Source of the DNA: SVTX01 sp045612105
GTDB lineage: Bacteria; Bacillota; Clostridia; Oscillospirales; CAG-272
Assembly: GCA_045612105.1 (NCBI GenBank)
Contig: JAZKYL010000053.1
Location: forward strand, 1 to 15,847
Reading direction: 5' to 3'
Length of the DNA stretch: 15,847 nucleotides
The notes beneath the pieces were generated by a model. It was given only the letters and a program-made list of their open reading frames with translations, was not told the DNA's origin and searched no databases. The position numbers and the translations under genes are program-made. This document shows positions 1 through 6,568 of the stretch, in pieces; positions within the stretch are counted from its first letter, which is position 1, and each line of letters opens with the position of its first letter.

Positions 1-18
1 GCGACTCGTCGCTTTTTT
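1..18 (+). terminator. Clipped rho-independent terminator at the left window edge
   Basis: GCGA-CTCG-TCGC folds into a 4-bp stem and is followed directly by six T residues. The stem probably continues to the left of the window, so the gene it ends (if any) cannot be seen. It lies in a repeat-rich stretch, so it may belong to a dispersed element rather than to a host gene. Confidence 0.5.
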
Positions 19-57
19 GAAATCGAAACCCTCGTCCTCTTAAGCGGCGATTCTTTG

Positions 58-91
58 GTTCGTTTCTTGCCGACGCGGGCAAGAAATGAAC
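58..91. repeat. Palindromic hairpin with 14-bp stem
   Basis: The arms at 58-71 (GTTCGTTTCTTGCC) and 78-91 (GGCAAGAAATGAAC) pair over 14 positions with one G-T wobble and a 6-nt loop GACGCG. No T-tract follows on the plus strand, so it is not a standard terminator. It sits in a non-coding stretch (1-206) with a clipped terminator on one side and a 16-bp palindrome on the other. It looks like an interspersed palindromic unit, but only one copy is in the window. Confidence 0.6.
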
Positions 92-108
92 AAAAAATAA
101 ACACACAG

Positions 109-124
109 ATAAATTGCAATTTAT
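109..124. repeat. 16-bp perfect palindrome
   Basis: ATAAATTGCAATTTAT reads identically on both strands. Its 12-bp core AAATTGCAATTT recurs exactly at 15409-15420, next to the second repeat-rich region at the other end of the window. It could be the terminus of a dispersed element or an operator; the sequence does not decide. Confidence 0.55.
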
Positions 125-206
125 TGATTAATTTAATTGAATTTCCACTCAACGAACGAGCATATCACAGCATATAATGAATAAAAACTTTATTTGGGGT
201 GATATT

Positions 207-857
207 GTGACGGTAGATTACGAATATTTATATCAGCTTTTTTCGTCTTGTCTTGAGGTGGATTATCTGCACGTTGACGGTGACGGCAGCTATGCTTACA
301 TTCGTGACGGGGACCTTTTGTATATCTTTTTTGAAAAAAGCAATGGGGGAGAGGATTGGATAAACAATCTTTCGTATCACGCGGTGCCGAGAGGCAGAGA
401 GGGAGACCAATGGTTTTGTCACGAGGGCTTTTTAAGAGTTTTTAATTACATATTGCCTTTTATTGAAGGTGCTATTAAGAGTCCGTCCACGCGAAGAATA
501 ATAACGGTAGGATACAGTCACGGGGCGGCTCTTGCTTTGCTTTGCCACGAATACGTATGGTTTACACGCCAGGATATTATCGGGGAGTGTCAGGCATTTG
601 GCTTTGGTTGCCCAAGGGTAGTGTTTGGAACGGTACCACACGAGGGAGAAAGGTGGAGAGATTTTCACGTCATTCGAAACATTGATGACATAGTTACGCA
701 CGTGCCGCCCAAGGCTTTTGGATTCAGGCACGTGGGGAGGCTTGTTGAGATAGGAGCCTCGGGAAAATATACGGGAATTGATGCTCACCGAGCCAAAAAC
801 TATATTATGGAGCTTCAATATGCGTCAAAGAAAGGGAATGGACTTGACAAAACGTAA
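207..857 (+). CDS. Class 3 lipase-like alpha/beta hydrolase
   Basis: Predicted serine ester hydrolase of the Lipase_3 family, acting on acyl esters or lipids; the substrate is unknown. Numbered from an in-frame ATG at 177, the nucleophile elbow GYSHGAAL puts the serine at 114, DDIVTHVPP supplies the acid (D171), and H204 in DAHRAKNY is the likely catalytic histidine. FGFGCPRV and the GGEDWINNL segment are also family-like. There is no signal peptide or membrane segment, so it is probably cytoplasmic. I chose GTG at 207 because GGGGTGAT at 196-203 is a good ribosome site 7 nt upstream. ATG 177 has none and overlaps a TATAAT (173-178) that may be the -10 of its own promoter, though no good -35 is visible. 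It appears monocistronic: a new promoter begins inside its last codons. Family assignment is fairly sure; start and substrate are not. Confidence 0.85.
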   Translation: MTVDYEYLYQLFSSCLEVDYLHVDGDGSYAYIRDGDLLYIFFEKSNGGEDWINNLSYHAVPRGREGDQWFCHEGFLRVFNYILPFIEGAIKSPSTRRIITVGYSHGAALALLCHEYVWFTRQDIIGECQAFGFGCPRVVFGTVPHEGERWRDFHVIRNIDDIVTHVPPKAFGFRHVGRLVEIGASGKYTGIDAHRAKNYIMELQYASKKGNGLDKT

Positions 858-877
858 AAATTTTATTATAATATAAT
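844..877 (+). promoter_or_regulatory. Consensus sigma-A promoter for the 308-aa gene (possibly also rbfA-nrnA)
   Basis: TTGACA at 844-849, a 17-nt spacer and TATAAT at 867-872 match the consensus perfectly. A second TATAAT overlaps at 872-877. The -35 box lies within the last codons of the lipase gene. Transcription should start near 879-885, about 30 nt before the TTG start at 913. No terminator is visible between 1839 and 1888, so the message could run on into rbfA-nrnA. Confidence 0.8.
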
Positions 878-895
878 GTAGTTCTATTATAATAT
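864..895 (+). promoter_or_regulatory. Doubled 11-bp box at 21-bp spacing (candidate operator)
   Basis: TATTATAATAT occurs at 864-874 and again at 885-895. The core ATTATAAT is a perfect palindrome. The 21-bp offset is about two helical turns. The first copy overlaps the -10 boxes and the second covers the expected transcription start region. This could be a two-site operator or alternative -10 elements; AT-richness lowers the weight of the match. Confidence 0.4.
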
Positions 896-912
896 CAAGG
901 GGGGACGGATTT

Positions 913-1839
913 TTGCGGGCGATCAAAGACAATTTATATATTTTCTCCACGGCTAAGAGCCAATTTGGAGAGGTGATCGCAGAAAGAAGCCGTTACGGTG
1001 GAGAAGCTGTCGGGAAAAACATTTTTGAGTATTTGAAAATGGTAGATTCCGAGATAAAGTTCTTTACCTCCGGGTTTGATTCGAGAACGAAGAACATTGT
1101 ATGTGCGGTATGCGAAAAAAAGGAGTCGCGAGTGGTGCTTTTCTTCGGATTCTTATCTAAGGCTGCCTCAATTTGCTTGGCTGTTGTTTTAGATATTCCA
1201 TATTGCAGTGTATCAAGAGCTATTTTGAACAGTTATCTTGATAGTTTGCTTGTTTCTGGTGGTGTGGTCGAAGCTGCAGAAAAGCTTGACGCTACTGCCT
1301 ATCCCAATGATAAAGAGGTGACGATGTATTTATCGGGAATTTTCGGGCAAATAATGGAATTATCAAGATTGAAGCTTGGATATTTTTATGAACCTACGGA
1401 AAATATTCGCTCTGCTTCGGTAGCTATTGCGGATTTTGTGGGTGTGGACATGGATTTTTATACCTACGTGAAGGCAAATGAGGTATATGGCGACTGCAAA
1501 GAGGTCTTTGACGGTCGAATCTGTGCGGCATCTCTTTTGATGTTTTCGCTTATGGCGAGAAGCTATTCGGTAGACCGATGTTTACGTATCGAGGTGATCA
1601 GGGGAATATCGGGCTGTTTTATAGAGCTTTCATTTGAAATATACAGCGACGGATGGCAAGAACCGATAAACTATCTTGCAGAAGTGACAAAATCCACTCG
1701 AAACATTCCAATCTTCCTTGAGAAAAATGAAGATTGGGTAAAGATGAGCGTTGTTCCGTATTACGAGGACGTGGGCTTTGTCGGTGTAAAACGCAACAAT
1801 ACCTATTTCGATATCGTGGAGTACGAGGAACTTATTTAA
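913..1839 (+). CDS. Uncharacterised 308-residue protein upstream of rbfA
   Basis: I do not recognise this family. The TTG start at 913 follows an AAGGGGGG ribosome site (897-904) by 8 nt, and the gene has a perfect consensus promoter, so it looks expressed. There is no signal peptide. One hydrophobic stretch (about residues 76-105, VVLFFGFLSKAASICLAVVL) could be a buried core or a membrane dip. Residues about 195-245 (DGRICAASLLMFSLMARS, then alternating hydrophobic strands) faintly resemble the N-box helix and first strand of a GHKL ATPase domain of histidine kinases, but no G1/G2 boxes or phospho-acceptor histidine motif are evident. If related, it would be a degenerate, non-catalytic member; that is a weak inference. 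It lies 48 bp upstream of rbfA in the same direction and probably shares its transcript. A role in ribosome maturation is not implied by anything in the sequence. Confidence 0.78.
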   Translation: MRAIKDNLYIFSTAKSQFGEVIAERSRYGGEAVGKNIFEYLKMVDSEIKFFTSGFDSRTKNIVCAVCEKKESRVVLFFGFLSKAASICLAVVLDIPYCSVSRAILNSYLDSLLVSGGVVEAAEKLDATAYPNDKEVTMYLSGIFGQIMELSRLKLGYFYEPTENIRSASVAIADFVGVDMDFYTYVKANEVYGDCKEVFDGRICAASLLMFSLMARSYSVDRCLRIEVIRGISGCFIELSFEIYSDGWQEPINYLAEVTKSTRNIPIFLEKNEDWVKMSVVPYYEDVGFVGVKRNNTYFDIVEYEELI

Positions 1840-1861
1840 TATAATCTTATGAATATTATTA

Positions 1862-1876
1862 GCTCCCATAGGGAGC
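1862..1876 (+). promoter_or_regulatory. Small hairpin beside the rbfA ribosome binding site
   Basis: GCTCCC-ATA-GGGAGC forms a 6-bp stem with a 3-nt loop ending immediately before the GGGAGGA ribosome site (1877-1883) of rbfA. It has no U-tract, so it is not a terminator. It might modulate rbfA initiation or protect the mRNA end after processing; function is unproven. Confidence 0.4.
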
Positions 1877-1887
1877 GGGAGGAACAT

Positions 1888-2265
1888 ATGGCAAAATATA
1901 GACAGGGAAGAATTAACGACGAGTTTCAGAAGGAGATCGCTATGATATTGCGAGACGTAAAGGACCCGAGAGTCTCGGGAGCTTTTATCAGTGTGACCGC
2001 TGCTGAGGTTACACCCGATCTGAAATATGCGAAGGTGTATTATTCTTCGCTTATGGGAGATAAAAAGGAGGTCAAGCTGGGTCTTCGCGCTGCGAACGGT
2101 TTTATCCGCGGTCAGATAGCCCGCAGAATGAATCTTCGCATTACTCCCGAAATAACATTTATCGAAGACGGCTCTATTGAGTACGGCGCAAAGATCTCGA
2201 AGATACTCGAGGGGATCACTATAACCGATCCCGACGAGGAAGACGGAGAAGAGAGCGATGAGTGA
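1888..2265 (+). CDS. rbfA: Ribosome-binding factor A
   Basis: Small KH-fold 30S assembly factor that binds near the 5' end of 16S rRNA and is needed for late 30S maturation and cold adaptation. The 125-residue product starts MAKYRQGRINDEFQKEIAMI and keeps the family pattern: the DPRV turn (residues about 28-31), strand segments SVTAAEVTPDLKYAKVYYS, and the helix with GFIRGQIARRMNLRITPEI, then FIEDGSIEYGAKISKIL. The C-terminal tail is acidic (DPDEEDGEESDE). I chose ATG 1888 because GGGAGGA lies 4 nt upstream and the family begins there; 13 upstream in-frame codons back to 1849 are rejected. It overlaps nrnA by 8 bp, which suggests translational coupling. The common upstream partners nusA and infB are absent; the upstream neighbour is an unknown gene. 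Confidence 0.96.
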   Translation: MAKYRQGRINDEFQKEIAMILRDVKDPRVSGAFISVTAAEVTPDLKYAKVYYSSLMGDKKEVKLGLRAANGFIRGQIARRMNLRITPEITFIEDGSIEYGAKISKILEGITITDPDEEDGEESDE

Positions 2266-3268
2266 TAATTTAAAGGAATATCGTGCCGTTGCCCCCGATC
2301 TTGCGGCGGAAATGCTGTGTTCGGTAAAAAACGTTTTGATACTTTTCCACGTACATCCTGACGGAGATGCCGTTGGATCGGCTTTTGCTCTTCGAACCTT
2401 TATTGAGCATATAGGCGGCAGAGCCTGGTGCGTTTGCGCCGATGAGTTGCCTGAGAGATTTGCGTTTATTTACGAGGGAGTTCAGGATAGAGTTCTCTCT
2501 GACGCTATCCCGGAGGATTTTAAACCCGATTTCACGGTTTCGGTGGATACGGCTTCTCCTTCGCAGTTGGGCTCTCTTTATGATATTTATAAGGATAAGA
2601 TAGATCTGATGATAGATCATCACGGAAAGGGCACGTATTATGCTGATTACTGTGTTGATCCTCGTGCCTCGGCTTGTGGACAGATATTGTATGAGATCCT
2701 TATAAAGGCGGCTGCAAGGAAAGGTGAGGCAGAACTTCCGCGTGAGGTATGCAGACTTATCTATACTGCGATCAGCTCTGATACCGGTTGCTTCAGGTAC
2801 AGTAACGTTTCGCCATCCACTCACGTTTTGGCGTCAAAGTTGATAGCTTGTGGAGTTGATGGTGCTGATATCAATCATCGTCTTTTCGGAATTAAAACAC
2901 TCAAGCAGATGCAGGTTGAACACGCGGGATTTGAGCGAATGAATCTTCATTGCGGCGGAAGAGTGGCGATCATTACTTTCCCATACGACCTTAAAACCCA
3001 ATATGGAGCCGATGATGAGGCTCTTGAGACTCTTATTGACGTGGCTCGTTGCATCAAAGGCGTTGACGTAGCTGCTGTTATCAAGCAGCCTACCGCTGAG
3101 AATCGATTCCGTGTTTCTATGCGTTCATCTTGCGATTTCGACGTTTCTGAGATATGCGCTCTTTATGGCGGTGGCGGTCACGTTCGCGCTGCTGGGTGTA
3201 CCATTACGGCGGATTCTATACTTTCTGCGGAGATGACTATAGTTCTTGCCGTTGAGCATAGAATTTGA
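2258..3268 (+). CDS. nrnA: DHH-family oligoribonuclease / pAp phosphatase (NrnA type)
   Basis: Bifunctional cytoplasmic enzyme that degrades 2-5 nt RNAs to mononucleotides and dephosphorylates 3'-phosphoadenosine 5'-phosphate, replacing Orn in Firmicutes. All DHH-DHHA1 signatures are present in 336 residues: motif I HVHPDGDAVGS (H31, H33, D35, D37), motif II SVDTAS (D97), motif III DHH (D120-H121-H122), motif IV SSDTGCFRYSN (D175), and in the DHHA1 domain the nucleotide-binding loop YGGGGHVRAAGC (303-314). The length matches the family. The ATG lies inside the last codons of rbfA, and the rbfA-nrnA order is widely conserved in Firmicutes. The usual next gene truB is missing; a strong bidirectional terminator follows 23 bp after the stop. 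Some relatives act on cyclic dinucleotide products, which cannot be excluded. Confidence 0.96.
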   Translation: MSDNLKEYRAVAPDLAAEMLCSVKNVLILFHVHPDGDAVGSAFALRTFIEHIGGRAWCVCADELPERFAFIYEGVQDRVLSDAIPEDFKPDFTVSVDTASPSQLGSLYDIYKDKIDLMIDHHGKGTYYADYCVDPRASACGQILYEILIKAAARKGEAELPREVCRLIYTAISSDTGCFRYSNVSPSTHVLASKLIACGVDGADINHRLFGIKTLKQMQVEHAGFERMNLHCGGRVAIITFPYDLKTQYGADDEALETLIDVARCIKGVDVAAVIKQPTAENRFRVSMRSSCDFDVSEICALYGGGGHVRAAGCTITADSILSAEMTIVLAVEHRI

Positions 3269-3291
3269 CAAGATTTTTTTAATTTAAAAAC

Positions 3292-3327
3292 AAAAAACTT
3301 CATTGCTTGAAAGCAATGAAGTTTTTT
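3292..3327. terminator. Bidirectional rho-independent terminator
   Basis: A perfect 15-bp stem (3292-3306 with 3313-3327) closes a 6-nt loop TTGAAA. Six A residues begin the left arm and six T residues end the right arm, so it works in both directions. It separates the convergent nrnA and LRR lipoprotein genes. Confidence 0.92.
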
Positions 3328-3338
3328 GTTTGATTATA

Positions 3339-4574
3339 TTAATCTGCCGCTGTTTCTACGGTTTCGTCAGTAGTTTCTTCGGTAGTTTCGTTTTCAGTTT
3401 CCTCGGTGGTCTCGGTAGAGATTGCCTCAGTAGTTTCGTTTACGATCTCCTCGGTGGTCTCGGTAGAGATTGCCTCGGTAGTTTCGTTTACGATCTCCTC
3501 GGTGGTCTCACCGGAGGTTGCTTCAGTGGTTTCGCTCTCGGACTCCTCGGTGGTCTCGTCGGAGGTTGCTTCAGCGGTTTCGCTCTCGGACTCCTCGGTG
3601 GTCTCACCGGAGGTTACTTCAGTGGTTTCACTCTCAGACTCTTCGGTGGTCTCTGCGGAAGTTGTTTCGGTGGTTTCAACAGAGGTTTCGGTTGAGATTT
3701 CATCCGTTTCGGTGGTTTCTGCATTAGTTTCGTTTTCAGAACCCTCTGTTTCCTCTGCATCGTTAGCCTTGGTGGTTTCTTCAACAATATCCTTCATGTT
3801 GGAAACGTATTCTGCAGCGTATGAACCTTCGGGAGCTACTATGTTTACTTTATTTATGGAACCAAATGCAAAGTCGCCGATCTTTGTTATGGATTCGGAA
3901 AGAATCAAAGCACCGGGAGCATCGAGTCCATCACAAAGGTAGAAAGCCATATCTCCGATCTCTTCAAGGGTGGAGGGGCATACGATACTTGTAAGCTTTT
4001 CGCACTCGCGGAATGCCTGAACACCGATGGACTTAAGACCCTCGGGAAGATTGATAGAACCCAATGCGGAGCAATCGTTAAAGGCAAAGTCACCGATAGA
4101 GGCAAGGGCAGTTCCCTTGATCGTTACGCTTGTAAGAGCAGTACAACCGTTAAATGCGCCCTTTCCGATAGAGGTAACATTTTTAGGGATCTCAATGGTT
4201 GTAAGATTGGAGCAGCTTGCAAAAGCCCAATCGCCGATAGAGGTTACTGTATCGGGGATCTTAACGCCTGTAATAGAAGAGCAGTAGAAGAATGCTTCGT
4301 CGGCAATGCCGATTACGGTACGCTGGGAGCCTTCTTTACCAACCTTTTCGGGAATGTTTACTTCATGAAGCGCGTGCTTTCCCGAATACTTTGTGATTAT
4401 TGCGGTCTCACCCACACCGTGAGCAAAGGTAAAAGTACCTGTTTCTGTGGTGTGTTCGTAAGACGGGGGAGTATAGTCGTTGATAGAATCAAGATTTGCT
4501 TTCTCTGTTGTACAAGATGCAAAGATAGAGATGATCATTGCCATTGATAGAATGATAATTGCTATTTTTTTCAT
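3339..4574 (-). CDS. BspA-type leucine-rich-repeat surface lipoprotein with Glu/Thr repeat tail
   Basis: Predicted cell-surface lipoprotein of 411 residues, probably for adhesion or binding. The N-terminus MKKIAIIILSMAMIISIFASC is a lipoprotein signal with lipobox FASC, so C21 should be lipidated. Residues about 85-250 hold five to six LRR_5 repeats with the pattern IP..VTSIGD.AF..CSNLT.I.IP. The remaining tail (262-411) is low complexity, rich in Glu, Thr and Ser, and ends in six 16-residue repeats (308-403) starting ETTEE. No LPXTG motif follows, so anchoring is by lipid only, and the acidic tail would project outward; Thr/Ser-rich tails can be glycosylated, which is speculative. ATG 4574 is chosen because GGAGGT lies just upstream; an in-frame ATG at 4586 contains that ribosome site. 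It has its own perfect promoter and is transcribed alone. Confidence 0.9.
   Translation of the reverse strand: MKKIAIIILSMAMIISIFASCTTEKANLDSINDYTPPSYEHTTETGTFTFAHGVGETAIITKYSGKHALHEVNIPEKVGKEGSQRTVIGIADEAFFYCSSITGVKIPDTVTSIGDWAFASCSNLTTIEIPKNVTSIGKGAFNGCTALTSVTIKGTALASIGDFAFNDCSALGSINLPEGLKSIGVQAFRECEKLTSIVCPSTLEEIGDMAFYLCDGLDAPGALILSESITKIGDFAFGSINKVNIVAPEGSYAAEYVSNMKDIVEETTKANDAEETEGSENETNAETTETDEISTETSVETTETTSAETTEESESETTEVTSGETTEESESETAEATSDETTEESESETTEATSGETTEEIVNETTEAISTETTEEIVNETTEAISTETTEETENETTEETTDETVETAAD
3366..3653 (-). repeat. 48-bp tandem repeat array (six units) in the lipoprotein gene
   Basis: Six consecutive 48-bp units encode 16-residue repeats of the type ETTEESESETTEATSG, ETTEEIVNETTEAIST and ETTEETENETTEETTD. 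Units at 3421-3468 and 3469-3516 are almost identical in DNA, differing at one base in the first 41 and then at the unit end, which suggests recent duplication. The unit length is a multiple of three, so copy-number change would keep the frame. Confidence 0.88.
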
Positions 4575-4620
4575 CGTGACCTCCATATAAAAATATAATG
4601 ATCAATTTTACATATATTAA

Positions 4621-4649
4621 ATTATACAACAATTTTTTACTGTTGTCAA
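4621..4649 (-). promoter_or_regulatory. Consensus sigma-A promoter for the LRR lipoprotein
   Basis: On the minus strand TTGACA (4649-4644), a 17-nt spacer and TATAAT (4626-4621) match the consensus perfectly. The expected start near 4614 leaves a leader of about 40 nt with GGAGGT before ATG 4574. ACAACA (4626-4631) and TGTTGT (4641-4646) form a 6-bp dyad spanning the spacer, a possible operator. Confidence 0.82.
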
Positions 4650-4791
4650 TAGGGTATTTGAGACTTTAACGGTGGCTTTTGTAAATATTTTTGCAAGATT
4701 TATTAACAAACCCATGGAAAATGAGGTTTTTTAGTAAATAACCGCTTTTAAAACATTTTTCTTGGTTTATGTAAAAAATTTATTTGTTGTG

Positions 4792-4820
4792 TTGTATTTA
4801 ATAGTAAACTATGGTATAAT
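4792..4820 (+). promoter_or_regulatory. Extended -10 promoter for comM
   Basis: TGGTATAAT (4812-4820) is an extended -10 element; TTGTAT at 4792-4797 is a weak -35 at 17-nt spacing. The expected start is about 30 nt before ATG 4856. The rest of the 281-bp divergent gap is AT-rich and holds the lipoprotein promoter; I see no terminator or gene in it. Confidence 0.65.
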
Positions 4821-4855
4821 TACAAATAATATATGTTTAGCGGAAGGATGAAAAG

Positions 4856-6409
4856 ATGTTATCTTCGATATTTTGCGCGGGAATCTTTGGAATTGATGGA
4901 TATATCGTGACGGTTGAGGCGGATGCTCAGCCAAGGCTTCCAAATTTTGAGCTTGTCGGTCTGCCCGACGCGGCGGTGAAGGAGGCTAAGGACAGAGTAA
5001 GGACTGCCTGCATCAACAGCGGCTACCGTTTTCCCGAGATGTCTTTTATGCTCAATCTTGCACCTGCGGACAGAAAAAAAGAGGGGTCGGCATATGATGT
5101 CGCCATCTTGCTGGGTATTATGAAGTGCGCGGGTATTGTGAGAAGTGATCTTGATGTTTCCGACAAGTGTTTTGTTGGTGAGCTGTCGCTTTCGGGCAAT
5201 CTTCGCCACGTAAGAGGCGCGCTTTGTATGTGCGTGGCGGCGAGAGATGCGGGATTTAAGGAATTTTATGCTCCTCGCGAGGACGCTATGGAGGCTGCGG
5301 CGGTAGAGGGAATCACCGTTTACGCCGTTGAAAATATGAGACAGCTTGTATGTCACCTTAACGGCAGTGAGCCTTTGACTCCGGTAAGCTACGACAGAAA
5401 CGGCTTTTCCGAGTCTGCGGGCAGCTACGGTATAGATTTTTCCGACGTAAAGGGTCAGGCTCAGGCGAAAAGAGCTATGGAGATCGCCGCGACGGGCGGC
5501 CATAATATTTTGCTCATAGGCCCTCCCGGTACAGGTAAGAGCATGTTGGCGAAGCGTCTGCCAACAATATTGCCGCCTTTGTCTTTTGCCGAGGCAATCG
5601 AGACCACCAAGGTGCACTCGGTTGCAGGAACTCTCCCCGAGGGAGTGTCGCTTCTGTCGGTCAGACCTTTCCGTTCTCCGCATCACACTATGAGTGCGGT
5701 GTCTCTTGTGGGCGGTGGAATAAATCCCACTCCCGGTGAGGTTTCTCTTGCCGATCACGGAGTGTTGTTTTTAGACGAGCTTCCCGAATTTCCCAAGCAG
5801 GTTACCGACGCGCTCCGTCAGCCTCTTGAGGACAGAAAGGTGACGATCACGAGAGCTAACGGCAGAGTGACCTTTCCCTGTAATTTTATGCTGGTCGGCG
5901 CAATGAATCCCTGTCGATGCGGATATTTCGGTCATCCTACGAGAAAGTGTACTTGTAAGCCTATCGACGTAAAAAGATACATATCGAGGATCAGCGGACC
6001 TATGCTTGACCGAATCGACATACAGATCGAGCTTCCCAGCCTGACCTACGACGAGCTGTCGAACAGTGATCAGGCGGCGGAGAGAAGTGAAACTGTGAGA
6101 GCGAGAGTTATCGAAGCCCGTGAATTCGCGAGAAAGAGAATGGAGGGAGACCATTACGTCAATAATGCGGTGCTGGATTCTCCGGGAATCAGAAAGTATT
6201 GCAAGGCTGACGAGGACGCTATGGAATTGCTTCACACGGCTTACGATTCCATGGGGCTTTCCGCACGTGGATACGACAGAATAATGAGGGTGGCGAGAAC
6301 GATCGCCGATCTTGATAAGAGCGATATTATCAGAGCGGAGCATATTGCCGAGGCGATACAGTTCAGAAGCCTTGACCGTAAGTATTGGGGAACAAATGAC
6401 GACTGCTAA
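4856..6409 (+). CDS. comM: ComM/YifB-family Mg-chelatase-like AAA+ ATPase
   Basis: AAA+ helicase-like protein of the ComM/YifB family; in Vibrio and Haemophilus ComM is a hexameric helicase promoting branch migration during natural transformation. In this organism the role is inferred by homology only. The 517 residues show an N-terminal Lon-protease-like fold (1-170, with FELVGLPDAAVKEAKDRV), Walker A GPPGTGKS (222-229), Walker B VLFLDE (303-308), a cysteine cluster NPCRCGYFGHPTRKCTC (351-367), the SGPMLDRIDI arginine region (380-389) and the C-terminal ARGYDRIMRVARTIADL helix. Length is normal (about 500-510 in relatives). GGAAGGA lies 7 nt before the ATG. The stop codon forms the loop of a perfect 10-bp hairpin that begins a hairpin array. 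No dprA, topA or other competence gene is adjacent. Confidence 0.95.
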   Translation: MLSSIFCAGIFGIDGYIVTVEADAQPRLPNFELVGLPDAAVKEAKDRVRTACINSGYRFPEMSFMLNLAPADRKKEGSAYDVAILLGIMKCAGIVRSDLDVSDKCFVGELSLSGNLRHVRGALCMCVAARDAGFKEFYAPREDAMEAAAVEGITVYAVENMRQLVCHLNGSEPLTPVSYDRNGFSESAGSYGIDFSDVKGQAQAKRAMEIAATGGHNILLIGPPGTGKSMLAKRLPTILPPLSFAEAIETTKVHSVAGTLPEGVSLLSVRPFRSPHHTMSAVSLVGGGINPTPGEVSLADHGVLFLDELPEFPKQVTDALRQPLEDRKVTITRANGRVTFPCNFMLVGAMNPCRCGYFGHPTRKCTCKPIDVKRYISRISGPMLDRIDIQIELPSLTYDELSNSDQAAERSETVRARVIEAREFARKRMEGDHYVNNAVLDSPGIRKYCKADEDAMELLHTAYDSMGLSARGYDRIMRVARTIADLDKSDIIRAEHIAEAIQFRSLDRKYWGTNDDC

Positions 6410-6539
6410 GCAGTCGTCAGTGAAATCCACCTTCGGTGGGTGAAATGCTTGGCAGAGCCAAACGTGAAATTTTTGCTTCGCAAAAGTGAAATGCTTCGCA
6501 TGGCGAAGCGTTGAGGAAGAAAACCGCAAACGGTTTTCT
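6397..6539 (+). repeat. Array of six hairpins joined by GTGAAAT linkers
   Basis: Consecutive stem-loops: 6397-6419 (10-bp stem, loop TAA), 6427-6439 (5 bp, TTC), 6447-6463 (5 bp plus an outer pair, AGA), 6471-6485 (6 bp, TTC), 6493-6509 (7 bp, ATG), 6518-6539 (9 bp, CAAA). The linkers at 6420, 6440, 6464 and 6486 are exactly GTGAAAT; the fifth is a variant, GTTGAGG. Stem sequences all differ while linkers are conserved. None has a terminator T-tract. The array fills the gap between comM and the CDF gene, so it should be transcribed as mRNA spacer and may stabilise, process or attenuate the message. Confidence 0.88.
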
Positions 6540-6568
6540 GAGATTAATTTTGAAAAGAGGTTATTTCT

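Noticed and set aside
177..206. ATG 177 as the lipase start
   Set aside because: No ribosome site precedes it and it overlaps a TATAAT; GTG 207 has GGGGTGAT at good spacing. ATG 177 remains possible.
3303..3942. Long plus-strand open frames across the lipoprotein tail (Val/Ser-rich and Gly/Leu-rich repeats)
   Set aside because: They are the complement of the 48-bp repeat of the minus-strand lipoprotein, whose signal peptide, ribosome site and promoter are clear; one also starts inside the terminator stem.
4650..4790. AAAATG...CATTTT partial dyad and other weak inverted repeats between the lipoprotein and comM promoters
   Set aside because: Short, AT-only arms with long loops, expected by chance in such DNA.
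4859..5758. 299-residue minus-strand open frame inside comM
   Set aside because: Arginine/serine/histidine-rich translation with no recognisable domain, fully overlapped by a gene with complete AAA+ motifs.
6397..6539. CRISPR array
   Set aside because: The conserved unit is only 7 nt and the variable parts are self-complementary, unlike spacers; no cas genes are nearby.
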